A stretch of DNA of 64,000 nucleotides from Bacillus litorisediminis. Lineage in GTDB: Bacteria > Bacillota > Bacilli > Bacillales > JC228. The translations under genes and the position numbers were made by a program. This document shows, one piece after another, positions 47,918-57,468 of the stretch. Below the pieces are notes generated by a model. It searched no databases. It saw only the letters and a program-made list of their open reading frames with translations, and was not told where the DNA came from. Position 1 is the stretch's first letter; every line of letters starts with the position of its first letter. The DNA is taken from positions 53,815 to 117,814 of the forward strand of contig NZ_JAKZKT010000011.1 in assembly GCF_022808645.1 (NCBI RefSeq). Direction: 5' to 3'.

Positions 47918-49408
47918 ATGAGAATTGTAATTGGGCAAATTGCGCATGAAACGAATACTTTTTCCAATGTTAAAACAGATAAGAAGGCTTTTTCATTATG
48001 GGGCTGGGATGTAGGAGAGACTATCATTACTAAACATCGTCGTGTGCGGAACTATATGGGGGGAATGATTGATCGGGCGGAAGAATTGGGAATCGAGGTT
48101 ATCCCCACTTTTGCAGCAACAGCTACTCCCTCAGGAGTCATAACAAAGGAAGCTTACGAAGCACTAAAGCTAGAACTGTTAAATGGCATACGAAATGCTA
48201 AACATTACGATGCCATATGTCTTGCCTTGCACGGTGCAGGCGTTACGGAAACAGCTGAAGATTTAGAGGGTGATCTTCTGAAAGAAGTCCGTAAAATAGT
48301 AGGCTATGAAATCCCAGTTGTGGTGACACTTGATCTTCATGCCAATGTCACAGAATCTATGGTCAGAGAGGCAGATGCCATTCTCGGAAATCATCTGTAT
48401 CCTCATACTGATTCTTATGAAATTGGGAAAGAGGCAGTTAGTTTAGCGCAAAATATAGTTGAAAAGGGACTTAAACCTACCATGCATTTAATCAAGCTGC
48501 CATTAGCAATTCCGACATCGACTACTAATCTATCACCAGCAAAGGATGTCAATGATCGTTGTTTTGAATGGGAAAAAAACAGCAGAATGATAGATTGTAC
48601 CTTCTACCATGGGTTCCCATATACCAATATTTCCGATTTTGGTGTCACTGTGTTAGCTACATCTCATAATGACCCGGAGATCGCTAGAGAAGCAGCTCAA
48701 GATGTAGCCTCTTATATCTGGGAGCACAAGGAGGATTTTTTCATAAAGCAACCTTCGCCAAAAGAAGGAATTGCTAAAGCTTTGCAGCATAACGGATATC
48801 CGGTTGTGCTGAATGAAACCTCTGATAACCCTGGGGGAGGAACACCTGGTGATGGTACTTATCTTTTACGAGCCCTCTTAGAGGAAAAAGTTGAAAAAGC
48901 ATGCTTTGGCTTTATTTATGACCCAGAAGTAGTAGACATCGCTTTTCGCGCCGGAGTTGGTACGAACATCGAGGTGATGCTTGGGGGAAAAACGGATGAT
49001 CTGCATGGAGAGCCGATTCCGCTAATAGCGTACGTGAAATGTTTAACTGACGGAACGTTTATTCAATCATCCCCGATGGGCAAAGGCGGACAAGTTAATC
49101 TTGGCCGATCTGTACGTCTTCAATGTGGCGGTATTGACATCATCGTCTGTTCTGTAAGATCTCAAACACTTGATGAACAAATCTTTTTGCTTCATGGAAT
49201 AGATGTAGCCCAGTATAAAATTGTTGCCTTAAAGTCCAGTCAGCACTTTAGAGCCGGTATTGAACCGATTAGTTCAACGATTATTACGGTTGACTCTCCA
49301 GGATTAACTACTTTAGATTTTACTGCCTTCCAATATACCAATCTCAGAACAAATATTTATCCTTTAACGGAAGTATCACAAGAATCTATCAGTGTGATTA
49401 CAGGTTAA
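47918..49408 (+). CDS. M81-family metallopeptidase (MlrC/microcystinase C-like)
   Basis: 496 residues. The MlrC family start RIVIGQIAHETNTFSNV, CLALHGAGVTETAEDLEGDLL, VTLDLHANVTESMVREAD and GNHLYPHTDSYEIG carry the conserved His and Asp metal ligands. The C-terminal domain has ETSDNPGGGTPGDGT and the usual final beta part. MlrC of Sphingomonas finishes the breakdown of linearised microcystin; relatives probably act on small peptides or amides. ATG 47918 follows AGGGGTG; a GTG at 47909 would overlap the preceding stop. It lies six bases behind the fusion gene and is translated in the same operon. Confidence 0.92.
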   Translation: MRIVIGQIAHETNTFSNVKTDKKAFSLWGWDVGETIITKHRRVRNYMGGMIDRAEELGIEVIPTFAATATPSGVITKEAYEALKLELLNGIRNAKHYDAICLALHGAGVTETAEDLEGDLLKEVRKIVGYEIPVVVTLDLHANVTESMVREADAILGNHLYPHTDSYEIGKEAVSLAQNIVEKGLKPTMHLIKLPLAIPTSTTNLSPAKDVNDRCFEWEKNSRMIDCTFYHGFPYTNISDFGVTVLATSHNDPEIAREAAQDVASYIWEHKEDFFIKQPSPKEGIAKALQHNGYPVVLNETSDNPGGGTPGDGTYLLRALLEEKVEKACFGFIYDPEVVDIAFRAGVGTNIEVMLGGKTDDLHGEPIPLIAYVKCLTDGTFIQSSPMGKGGQVNLGRSVRLQCGGIDIIVCSVRSQTLDEQIFLLHGIDVAQYKIVALKSSQHFRAGIEPISSTIITVDSPGLTTLDFTAFQYTNLRTNIYPLTEVSQESISVITG

Positions 49409-49454
49409 GCAGCCATAAGTACAAAACAATTTGGAGAATAGGAGAAGGATTAAA

Positions 49455-51020
49455 ATGAAGAAATATTATGTACATGCACTGTTTTTATTATTGGCTGTCT
49501 TCATCTTCACTGGGTGTAAGCAATCAGGAAATGCACAGCCGACAGATGGGGGCTCAGGAGAACAATCAGATGGCGGTACGATTGTTGTTACATCAGTCCG
49601 GGAACCAGATACGATTGATGTTCAAAGGACAACTTGGGTCGATGATGCAAATGCTCATCTGTATGAACCTCTCGTTCGGTTTGATTTTGAAGGAAAAATT
49701 GTCCCGGCATTAGCCGAGGATTATCTAGTGTCTGAGGATGGAAAAGTTATATCCTTTACTTTAAAAGAAGGAGCTACTTACCATACTGGTGAACCTGTTA
49801 CAGCTGAAGCGGTTAAGAAATCGTTTGAACGATTTCTCGAAACAGCTCCTACGAGCTATATGCTTGGTCCAGTTGAAGAGATAGTAGCTGAAGATGACCG
49901 GACTGTTACATTTAAATTTAGCGAGCCGTTTGCTCCGTTCCTTAGCAATGCAACTGTTGCTTATTTAGCACCGTTAGATTCTGCTGTTATTGACCAATAC
50001 GGAGAAGATTTTGGAATGCATGCCAGCAGTACAGGCATTTTAAAACTATCTGAAATTAGCAGAGGCTCCTCTATCACATACGAAACGTTTGACGGCTTTA
50101 ATTTAGGTCCAGAGTATGCTCAAAATAAAGGGGCCGCGAATTTTGATAAAGTGGTTTTCCGATTTATTCCAGATGATGATACAAGATTACTAGAGTTCAA
50201 AAGTGGAAATACACAAGTCATGCTTTCAGTCCCTCCAAACTATATAGCGGAATTGGAAAGTGATCCAAATACAGAATTAGTCAGATCTTTAGCCAATGGC
50301 CATGTGTATCTTGGTTTTAATAATAAAAAAGAAAAATTCCAAGACATAAGAGTAAGAAAAGCTATTGCATTAGCGATTGATCGTACACCGATTGTAGATT
50401 TTGCTTTAGAAGGTGCAGCACAGCCAATCTTTGGGCCATTACCTCCAACTATTCCCGGATATAACCAAGAGGTGGAGGATTATGCCGCTGAGATGTATGC
50501 ACAGGATATAGAACAAGCTAAAAGTTTGCTTGCCGAAGCAGGGTATGATGAGTCCAATCCGTTACAAGTAGATCTATGGGTAACACAAGAGCCTGTTATG
50601 CAGCGTATTGCTCAAATTATTCAGAATCAGCTAAAAGAAATTGGTGTTCAGATGAACATCTCTGTACAGGAAGATGCGACAATTCGTGCACAGTCACCTG
50701 AAGGGGTTCACGAAATGCTTTTATGGACATATGGCTGGTATGATGCTGACATTCTTCACTCCATGTTTGGCAGAGATCTCTCCACACGAGTTCATTATCA
50801 AAACGATGAGTTAATTTCGATATTAGAAGAGGCACGTGTGACAATGGATCCTAAACAAAGAATGGACCTTTATAAAGAAGCACAAATGATTCTTGTGGAA
50901 GAATCTCCATGGGTACCGTTATTTGTTCGGGAAAATGTTGTTGCGTATCGCGATTTAGAAGGATTCAAGCTTCATCCGATAACAGGACAAATTATCTGGT
51001 CAGATGTCAAATTAAAATAG
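49455..51020 (+). CDS. Peptide ABC transporter substrate-binding lipoprotein (DppA/OppA type)
   Basis: 521 residues. The lipoprotein signal ends in FIFTGC, followed by a Gly/Ser/Asp linker and the SBP_bac_5 fold: DVQRTTWVDDANAHLYEPLVRFD, SFTLKEGATYHTGEPVTAEAVKKSFER, VRKAIALAIDRTPIVDFALEGAAQPIFGPLPP, and LWVTQEPVMQRIAQIIQNQLKEIGVQ. It binds peptides (or related amides) for the DppBCDF system. ATG 49455 with GGAGAAGGATT is used rather than the in-frame start at 49431. Confidence 0.94.
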   Translation: MKKYYVHALFLLLAVFIFTGCKQSGNAQPTDGGSGEQSDGGTIVVTSVREPDTIDVQRTTWVDDANAHLYEPLVRFDFEGKIVPALAEDYLVSEDGKVISFTLKEGATYHTGEPVTAEAVKKSFERFLETAPTSYMLGPVEEIVAEDDRTVTFKFSEPFAPFLSNATVAYLAPLDSAVIDQYGEDFGMHASSTGILKLSEISRGSSITYETFDGFNLGPEYAQNKGAANFDKVVFRFIPDDDTRLLEFKSGNTQVMLSVPPNYIAELESDPNTELVRSLANGHVYLGFNNKKEKFQDIRVRKAIALAIDRTPIVDFALEGAAQPIFGPLPPTIPGYNQEVEDYAAEMYAQDIEQAKSLLAEAGYDESNPLQVDLWVTQEPVMQRIAQIIQNQLKEIGVQMNISVQEDATIRAQSPEGVHEMLLWTYGWYDADILHSMFGRDLSTRVHYQNDELISILEEARVTMDPKQRMDLYKEAQMILVEESPWVPLFVRENVVAYRDLEGFKLHPITGQIIWSDVKLK

Positions 51021-51044
51021 GATGTCTATAAAAAATAAGGGGAT

Positions 51045-51068
51045 GGAAAGGTAATGAAGCCTTTCCAA
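51045..51068 (+). other. Intercistronic hairpin between binding protein and permease genes
   Basis: TGGAAAGG / CCTTTCCA with an 8-base loop and no T-run. It probably protects the binding-protein mRNA end, giving more binding protein than permease. Confidence 0.5.
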
Positions 51069-51151
51069 TCTTCTATGTTTAAAAGTTTTAGAATGTAAGA
51101 AAAATACTCGTCATATGTCCATCATCTGAAGTTATATAGGGGGGATATACC

Positions 51152-52072
51152 ATGTATAAGTATTTACTTAAGCGTCTATTTACAATGCTTCTCACCTTAT
51201 TTGGCGTTTCCATTCTAGTGTTTTTGATGGTTCATTTTATACCCGGTGATCCGGTCCTTACTATATTAGGAGAATTTGCGACAGAAGAGGCTATTCGAAA
51301 TTTAGAAAGCTCGTTAGGACTCGATCAGCCACTTTATATACAATATTTCAACTTTATCTTTAGTGCCGTTCAAGGTGATTTAGGAACCTCTTATCTTACT
51401 GGAATCCCGGTATTAAATGAAATTGTAAATCGTTTCCCTATTACCCTTCAATTATCCGTATACAGTTTAGTGGTTGGATCCCTAGTAGGAATCGTTATGG
51501 GAACAGTAGCAGCTGTTAAACAAAACACCATATTTGATCGATTAGCTATGGTCATTTCATTAATTGGAATTTCAGCACCGGGATTTTGGATTGCATTATT
51601 TTTAATCTATATCTTTTCCTATCAATTAGGGTTATTTCCAATATCAGGGTATGAAGGGGTGTATTCTTTAATCCTGCCATCGATTACATTAGGACTCGGA
51701 GCTGCTGGAAATATTGCCAGAATGACACGTTCAAGCTTACTTGAAGTTATTAAACAGGATTATATGCGTACTGCAGAAGCTAAGGGGGCAAGTGGTGTCC
51801 GGATCATATTCGGACACGGTCTGCAAAATGCTTTTATCCCAGTCATTACTGTAATTGGATTACAATTTGGCAGTCTCCTGGCAGGTGCAGTTGTGACTGA
51901 AACTGTTTTTGCCTTACCGGGTATTGGCAGTCTTGCTGTTGACGCTATTGCTACGAGAGATATGCCAACTATTCAAGGGCTTGTATTGTTCATGGCATTT
52001 ATGTTTATCCTTGTAAATCTATTAGTGGACATCATCTATAGTTTTATCGATCCAAGAATCAAGTACGAGTAG
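51152..52072 (+). CDS. Peptide ABC transporter permease, DppB type
   Basis: 306 residues, six membrane helices. Typical N-terminus YLLKRLFTMLLTLFGVSILVFLMVHFIPGDP, and the EAA-type loop YMRTAEAKGASGVRIIFGHGLQNAFIPVITVIG that contacts the ATPases. GGGGGGATATACC precedes the ATG. It is part of a complete five-gene oligopeptide importer. Confidence 0.95.
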   Translation: MYKYLLKRLFTMLLTLFGVSILVFLMVHFIPGDPVLTILGEFATEEAIRNLESSLGLDQPLYIQYFNFIFSAVQGDLGTSYLTGIPVLNEIVNRFPITLQLSVYSLVVGSLVGIVMGTVAAVKQNTIFDRLAMVISLIGISAPGFWIALFLIYIFSYQLGLFPISGYEGVYSLILPSITLGLGAAGNIARMTRSSLLEVIKQDYMRTAEAKGASGVRIIFGHGLQNAFIPVITVIGLQFGSLLAGAVVTETVFALPGIGSLAVDAIATRDMPTIQGLVLFMAFMFILVNLLVDIIYSFIDPRIKYE

Positions 52073-52087
52073 AAAGGGGGACAGCTA

Positions 52088-52990
52088 ATGAGTCAACTTG
52101 CAACAGATACGAATTCAAAAGAGTCGGTAATGGGAGCTGAAGAAGTTGTTAACCGGAAGGCATATTGGGGATTGGTTTGGAAAAGATTGAGGGCAAACAA
52201 AGGGGCTTTATTAGGTGCGGGTATTTTACTATTTTTTATCCTCATATCCTTATTAGCTCCTATCCTAGCACCATATCCGATAGAGGAAATGATAATGGAA
52301 AATCGCTTTTTACCCCCATCCAGTGAGCATTGGCTAGGAACCGATGAATTTGGAAGAGATATTTTATCCAGAATTATGCACGGTGGCCGTGTTTCACTAA
52401 TGATGGGGCTTGTTGCGGTATCCATTGCAGGAATTATTGGTGTCATTTTAGGTGTTGTTTCAGGGTACTATCGTAAACTTGATATTTACATCATGCAAGT
52501 TATGGATATCTTACTAGCTTTTCCTTCTCTTTTATTGGCAATAGCCATTATAGCTGTGCTCGGTGTAGGACTAACAAATGCAATGATCGCAGTCGCCATT
52601 TCTGTCATCCCTTCTTATGTAAGAGTAGTTCGGGGTGCAGTCTTGTCTATTCGAGAAAAAGAATATATTGAAGCTGTTCGTGCATTAGGTATCAGTGATT
52701 TTAAAATTATATGTAAACATATTCTGCCAAATGTTATGTCACCAGTTATTGTCTTATCAACTTTACAATTCGGTACAAGTATTCTTGCAGCCGCTTCACT
52801 CAGCTTCCTCGGTTTAGGTGCACAGCCTCCGACACCCGAATGGGGTGCCATGGCCTACGTAGGGAAATCATTTTTGCTAAGTGCCTGGTGGATGTCGCTA
52901 TTTCCAGGACTTGCCATTATGTTAGTAGTACTTGGGTTTAACTTATTAGGTGACGGACTTAGAGATGCACTTGATCCGAGAATAAAGTAA
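52088..52990 (+). CDS. Peptide ABC transporter permease, DppC type
   Basis: 300 residues. The soluble N-terminus leads into RANKGALLGAGILLFFILISLLAPILAPY, then HWLGTDEFGRDILSRIMHGGRVSL (the family signature). The EAA loop is YIEAVRALGISDFKIICKHILPNVMSPVIV, and FLGLGAQPPTPEWGAMA is close to the C-terminus. It pairs with DppB. AAAGGGGGACAG precedes the ATG, 15 bases behind dppB. Confidence 0.95.
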   Translation: MSQLATDTNSKESVMGAEEVVNRKAYWGLVWKRLRANKGALLGAGILLFFILISLLAPILAPYPIEEMIMENRFLPPSSEHWLGTDEFGRDILSRIMHGGRVSLMMGLVAVSIAGIIGVILGVVSGYYRKLDIYIMQVMDILLAFPSLLLAIAIIAVLGVGLTNAMIAVAISVIPSYVRVVRGAVLSIREKEYIEAVRALGISDFKIICKHILPNVMSPVIVLSTLQFGTSILAAASLSFLGLGAQPPTPEWGAMAYVGKSFLLSAWWMSLFPGLAIMLVVLGFNLLGDGLRDALDPRIK

Positions 52991-53020
52991 TTTTCATAAA
53001 GATTGTGGGGAGGTAACAGG

Positions 53021-54049
53021 ATGACATCAGAAACTCTAACATTCATAAATGCCGATAAAATTAAATCGGATACTTCTAGTAATCTTTTGGATGTAGAAGA
53101 TCTAACCATAAAATTTAATACTGAAGATAAAAAAATGGTTACAACGGTAAGTCAAATAAGCTTCAGTCTTTATAAAGGAGAAACAGTGGCGCTTGTAGGT
53201 GAGTCTGGCTGCGGAAAAAGTGTAACATCCCTTTCGATCATGGGGCTGATTCCTAAGCATGCTGGAATTGTTCAGGGGAGTATTAAATTAAATGGGAAAG
53301 AGCTAAATGGGTTGAGACCCAAGGAAATTAGAGAGATTCGCGGCAGGGATATCTCTATGATATTTCAAGAGCCGATGACCTCTCTTAACCCTGTACATAA
53401 AATTGGTGACCAAATTGGTGAAGTGATGCAATTACACGAGAATGTTACCAAATCTGAGACCCGGAAAAGAACCATGGAGATGTTAAAAAAAGTGGGAATT
53501 CCCCGTCCAGAAAAAATCATAAAGGAATATCCGCACCAATTATCAGGCGGGATGAGACAGAGAATTATGATTGCTATGGCTATGGCATGTAATCCTAAAT
53601 TATTAATTGCCGATGAACCAACTACAGCACTGGATGTAACAATTCAAGCTCAAATATTGGATTTAATGAATGGGCTAAAAAGACAATTTAATACTACTAT
53701 TTTATTGATTACTCATGATCTTGGTGTAGTGGCAGAAATGGCTGACAGGGTCATGGTTATGTATTATGGACAAATTGTAGAGGAAGCAGATGTTTATACA
53801 TTATTTGCTGCACCAAAACATCCCTATACTCAGGGTCTGTTAAATTCAATCCCTAGTTTAGACGAAAAAAGAAAGAGGCTTGACCCGATAGAAGGAAATG
53901 TACCTAATATCGGAGAAATTACAAAAGGCTGTCCTTTCAAAAACCGCTGTAAACACGCATTTGATAAATGCTCTGAGGAGAATCCGCCTCTTTATTCGTT
54001 TGGAAATCAAACCGTCAGATGCTGGCTATATGGGGAGGAAGGGAAATGA
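53021..54049 (+). CDS. Peptide ABC transporter ATP-binding protein, DppD type
   Basis: 342 residues. Walker A GESGCGKS, Q-loop MIFQEPMTSLNP, signature LSGGMRQRIMIAMAMA, Walker B LLIADEPTTALDVT, and H-loop LLITHDLG. The C-terminal oligopeptide domain has CPFKNRCKHAFDKC, four cysteines of the iron-sulfur-like motif of DppD/OppD. ATG 53021 follows GGGGAGG. Its stop overlaps the next start by four bases (ATGA). Confidence 0.95.
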   Translation: MTSETLTFINADKIKSDTSSNLLDVEDLTIKFNTEDKKMVTTVSQISFSLYKGETVALVGESGCGKSVTSLSIMGLIPKHAGIVQGSIKLNGKELNGLRPKEIREIRGRDISMIFQEPMTSLNPVHKIGDQIGEVMQLHENVTKSETRKRTMEMLKKVGIPRPEKIIKEYPHQLSGGMRQRIMIAMAMACNPKLLIADEPTTALDVTIQAQILDLMNGLKRQFNTTILLITHDLGVVAEMADRVMVMYYGQIVEEADVYTLFAAPKHPYTQGLLNSIPSLDEKRKRLDPIEGNVPNIGEITKGCPFKNRCKHAFDKCSEENPPLYSFGNQTVRCWLYGEEGK

Positions 54050-55035
54050 GTACGAGCTTACTTGAAGTGAAAGATATAAAAAAATATTTTCCGATTAATA
54101 ATGGATTATTTAAAAGAAGTAAAAGTTTTGTGAAGGCAGTAGATGGAGTTTCATTTACTTTAGAAGAAGGGGATACACTTGGCTTGGTTGGAGAAAGCGG
54201 CTGCGGGAAATCAACTACCGGGCGCAGTATTCTTCGGTTAATTGAACCCTCTAGCGGATCTGTTACGTACAAAGGTGAAGAAGTTACATCGATGTCTAAA
54301 AATGAATTAAGAAAAATTCGAAAGAATATGCAAATCGTATTTCAGGACCCTTACGCCTCCTTAAATCCAAGAATACAAATTGGTGCCATTTTAGAAGAGG
54401 CTCTTTCTACGCACAAAATTGGTCAGAACGCAAAAGAAAGGAAATCTATTGTTATCGACCTTCTTCAAAAGGTGGGTCTTAATAAGAGTGCTGTGGACCG
54501 TTACCCTCATGAATTTAGCGGCGGACAAAGACAGCGTATTGGAATTGCACGTGCAATTGCGGTGAATCCTTCATTAATTGTGGCAGATGAACCAGTTTCA
54601 GCACTGGATGTATCGATCCAGGCACAGATTCTAAATTTATTTCAGGATTTACAGGAACAAATGGGTTTAACCTATATCTTTATTGCCCATGACTTAAGCG
54701 TAGTTAAACATATTAGCAATAAAATTGGGGTGATGTATTTAGGCAAAATGGTAGAGTTTGCTTCGAAAGAACAGCTGTTTTCAAACCCATCGCACCCCTA
54801 TACACAAGCTTTGATGTCAGCAGTACCTATTCCAAACCCAACCATTAAAAAAGAGAGGATTATTTTAAACGGGGATGTTCCAAATCCATCGAATCCGCCA
54901 ACTGGCTGTACTTTTCACCCAAGATGTCAAGCATGTATGAAGGTTTGTAAAGAAATAACTCCAAAACCTATCGAAATCAGCCCCGGACATATGGTTTCCT
55001 GTCATTTGTTTGATCGAAATATGCTGACAAATTAG
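54046..55035 (+). CDS. Peptide ABC transporter ATP-binding protein, DppF type
   Basis: 329 residues. Walker A GESGCGKST, Q-loop IVFQDPYASLNPR, signature FSGGQRQRIGIARAIA, Walker B LIVADEPVSALDVS, H-loop FIAHDLSVVKHI, and the C-terminal Cys-rich CTFHPRCQACMKVC. ATG 54046 with GGGGAGGAAGGG overlaps the dppD stop, so the two are translationally coupled and form the ATPase heterodimer. Confidence 0.95.
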   Translation: MSTSLLEVKDIKKYFPINNGLFKRSKSFVKAVDGVSFTLEEGDTLGLVGESGCGKSTTGRSILRLIEPSSGSVTYKGEEVTSMSKNELRKIRKNMQIVFQDPYASLNPRIQIGAILEEALSTHKIGQNAKERKSIVIDLLQKVGLNKSAVDRYPHEFSGGQRQRIGIARAIAVNPSLIVADEPVSALDVSIQAQILNLFQDLQEQMGLTYIFIAHDLSVVKHISNKIGVMYLGKMVEFASKEQLFSNPSHPYTQALMSAVPIPNPTIKKERIILNGDVPNPSNPPTGCTFHPRCQACMKVCKEITPKPIEISPGHMVSCHLFDRNMLTN

Positions 55036-55059
55036 AAATGTATGATAAAGGAGAAATGA

Positions 55060-55911
55060 ATGAATAAAATTAGACAGCAAATTAAAGAACAATACAATGA
55101 TTTAACACAAAGTCTTAAAATTGCAGCAAACTTTATACTGGATAATCCAAAATTAGTAGCATTGTACCCAGCTAAAGAAATTGGAAGACTATCAGAAACA
55201 AGTGAAACAACGGTCATACGATTGTGCTATGCACTAGGGTATTCCGGTTATTCTTCATTACAAGAGGAGATTCGAAAAACACTCCTTTTGCCAGTTGAAG
55301 AACCATTTCAAGCACTCAAAAAAGGAATAGAAATACAGGAAAATGTTATAAGTCATGTTGTAGAGCAGGACATTAAATTTATAAAAAAAACCTTTGAAGA
55401 AATAGATGAACGTCTGTTTCTAGAAGCTGTCAAAAGTATGATTTCTGCCAAAAAAATTGTAATCGTCGGACTAAAAGGTTCTTATGGTGCGGCTAATTGG
55501 CTTGCTTATAGTTTAAACATTGTGAGAGGTAATACGATTTTATACAAAGGCGATATAGATGATGCCAACTATTTATTAACTGAGATGACTGAAGAATGGT
55601 TAATTATCGCGCTTTCGTTTCCAAGATATGTGGAACAGACGATCTCTTTCGTCAAAGCATCAAAGGAAAAAGGGGCTAAAATTCTATCCATTACAGATCA
55701 TGAGCTTTCGCCGGTAGGGGTTTTATCTGATATCACTCTCAAAGTAATGACCCAAAATCCCACTGGGTTAAAAGGTATGCCCGTAATTACTTCCGTACTA
55801 AACGCTCTTGTTTCCGGGGTGATGGTAATAGATAAGAAAAATGTAGTGGATCGCGTGGATAAATATAATCAGACGAGTGAGCATTATTATACATTTCATC
55901 GTTTGGATTAA
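55060..55911 (+). CDS. RpiR/MurR-family transcriptional regulator
   Basis: 283 residues. The N-terminal HTH_6 domain (NDLTQSLKIAANFILDNPKLVALYPAKEIGRLSETSETTVIRLCYALGYSGYSSLQEEIR) is followed by a SIS sugar-isomerase fold (about 115-260; KKIVIVGLKGSYGAANWLAYSLN, EEWLIIALSFPRYVEQTISFVKASKEKGAKILSITD). Members of this family usually respond to phosphosugars; a link to peptide or muropeptide catabolism is plausible here. It lies between the transporter and the second serine hydrolase, in the same direction. Confidence 0.92.
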   Translation: MNKIRQQIKEQYNDLTQSLKIAANFILDNPKLVALYPAKEIGRLSETSETTVIRLCYALGYSGYSSLQEEIRKTLLLPVEEPFQALKKGIEIQENVISHVVEQDIKFIKKTFEEIDERLFLEAVKSMISAKKIVIVGLKGSYGAANWLAYSLNIVRGNTILYKGDIDDANYLLTEMTEEWLIIALSFPRYVEQTISFVKASKEKGAKILSITDHELSPVGVLSDITLKVMTQNPTGLKGMPVITSVLNALVSGVMVIDKKNVVDRVDKYNQTSEHYYTFHRLD

Positions 55912-55955
55912 AGGTTTTTGGAATGATTAATAGAATGGAAATGGGAGGAATTAGT

Positions 55956-57380
55956 ATGAACGGTCAAATTAAAAGTTTAAAAGATTTTGAAACATATGCT
56001 GAAGCATTAATTAGTAAGTATCAGATTCCCGGAGTAGCAATAGGATTAGCCCATAATGGGGTTCCTGTCTATGAAAAAGGGTTCGGTTTTAGAAATATTG
56101 AGAAAAAGCTTCCTGTTACGATGGATACTGTTTTTGGAATAGCTTCAGTTACTAAATCATTTACATGTGTAGCCATTATGCAGCTTCAGGAACAAGGGCA
56201 GCTGAATGTTCATGACCCTGTTGTTAAGTATTTGCCGGAATTCTATGCTGGATCAGACTGTACGAATAAAATGACGATTGAACATTTTATGACTCATACG
56301 GCAGGACTGCCGCCACTTCCTTCATTAATCTACGCCAAAAAAAGAAGTCTTGATGCTGATCCATCTGTAAAGGATTACCCTGGGTTACATATAAAGGAAG
56401 ATGATAGTCAGGAGCCTATTGATACCTATGAGCAATTAATGGAGTATATCGGAAAATTAGATTTTGAGCTTCTCGGAGAACCAGGAACCGAATTTAGTTA
56501 TTCCAATGATGCATACGGGTTGTTAGGAGCCATTGTCGAACGTGTTAGCGGAATCTCTTATGAAAGCTACGTGAAGCAATATATTCTGGAACCATCTGGT
56601 ATGAAAAACACGTATTTTGAAATTGAGGAGATCAAAGACTACGAAAATATTACTTCTCTCTATGCAACCAAAAAACAGGAAAATGGTGAAACCTTCGTAT
56701 ATGAAGCACCGATTTGGTGGGAGTCACCAGCAATGAGGGGTGCAGGAGCTTTAAAGTCAACCGTTCATGATATGCTAAAATATGCTGAAATTTTTCGGAA
56801 TAAAGGCAAAGTAGGAAATTATCAAATTCTTACACCCGAGAGTGTAGAAGAGATGGTGAAACCACGGATACAACTTACACAAGGAAAGTATTATGGATAT
56901 GGGTTCATGATAACCCCAGATTTTCATGGAGTTACTCTTGTAGAGCACGGGGGAAATTTAAAAGGTGTTGCTTCGCAAGTTTGCATTATCCCTGAGAAAG
57001 GAATAACCGGAATGATTTTAACAAACCTTGCGGGTGTTCCAGCTCCAACTATTATGAATGCTGCTTTAAATGACCTTGAAGGACGTTCAATTACGGCTTC
57101 ATCGTTTACGTTTGAGGAAGTAGAGGTGCCTGCAGAGTTATTAAAAGATTATGAAGGAATTTATCAGTCAATGGAAGGAATGGAATTAAAATTTACTGCG
57201 AATAACGGCAGCCTGGAAGTATCCGCTCAAGGTACATCCTATCCAATTAAAAGTATTGGTTCAGATAAGTTCGTGGCGATTGTGAGGGACCAGACCGAAG
57301 TAATCCGCTTTATAAGAAATGATCAAGGAAAAGTTATACGTGCAGCCTATCATTTGAGGCAAGTTTCAAAAGTGGAGTAA
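55956..57380 (+). CDS. Class-C-beta-lactamase-like serine hydrolase (MlrB/EstB type)
   Basis: 474 residues, no signal peptide. SVTKSFTCVAIMQLQEQGQL contains SxxK, YSNDAYGLLG the YxN motif, and EHGGNLKG the HxG motif; a beta-barrel C-terminal domain follows. The layout matches the second half of the fusion at 45597, with many identical blocks (for example SFTCVAIMQLQEQG, PIWWESPAMR against PIWWDAPAMR, MLKYAEIFRN). This indicates a local duplication. ATG 55956 with GGGAGGAATT is used. It is probably a D-amino-acid- or peptide-directed hydrolase; MlrB of microcystin degraders belongs to the same superfamily. Confidence 0.9.
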   Translation: MNGQIKSLKDFETYAEALISKYQIPGVAIGLAHNGVPVYEKGFGFRNIEKKLPVTMDTVFGIASVTKSFTCVAIMQLQEQGQLNVHDPVVKYLPEFYAGSDCTNKMTIEHFMTHTAGLPPLPSLIYAKKRSLDADPSVKDYPGLHIKEDDSQEPIDTYEQLMEYIGKLDFELLGEPGTEFSYSNDAYGLLGAIVERVSGISYESYVKQYILEPSGMKNTYFEIEEIKDYENITSLYATKKQENGETFVYEAPIWWESPAMRGAGALKSTVHDMLKYAEIFRNKGKVGNYQILTPESVEEMVKPRIQLTQGKYYGYGFMITPDFHGVTLVEHGGNLKGVASQVCIIPEKGITGMILTNLAGVPAPTIMNAALNDLEGRSITASSFTFEEVEVPAELLKDYEGIYQSMEGMELKFTANNGSLEVSAQGTSYPIKSIGSDKFVAIVRDQTEVIRFIRNDQGKVIRAAYHLRQVSKVE

Positions 57381-57468
57381 AAGAACTGGGGCCAGTCTTC
57401 TGCATGCATATGTTGATTTTTGACAAGAAAAGCGAAGAAAAAATTTTTCATTGATGGAGTGTGGCCAG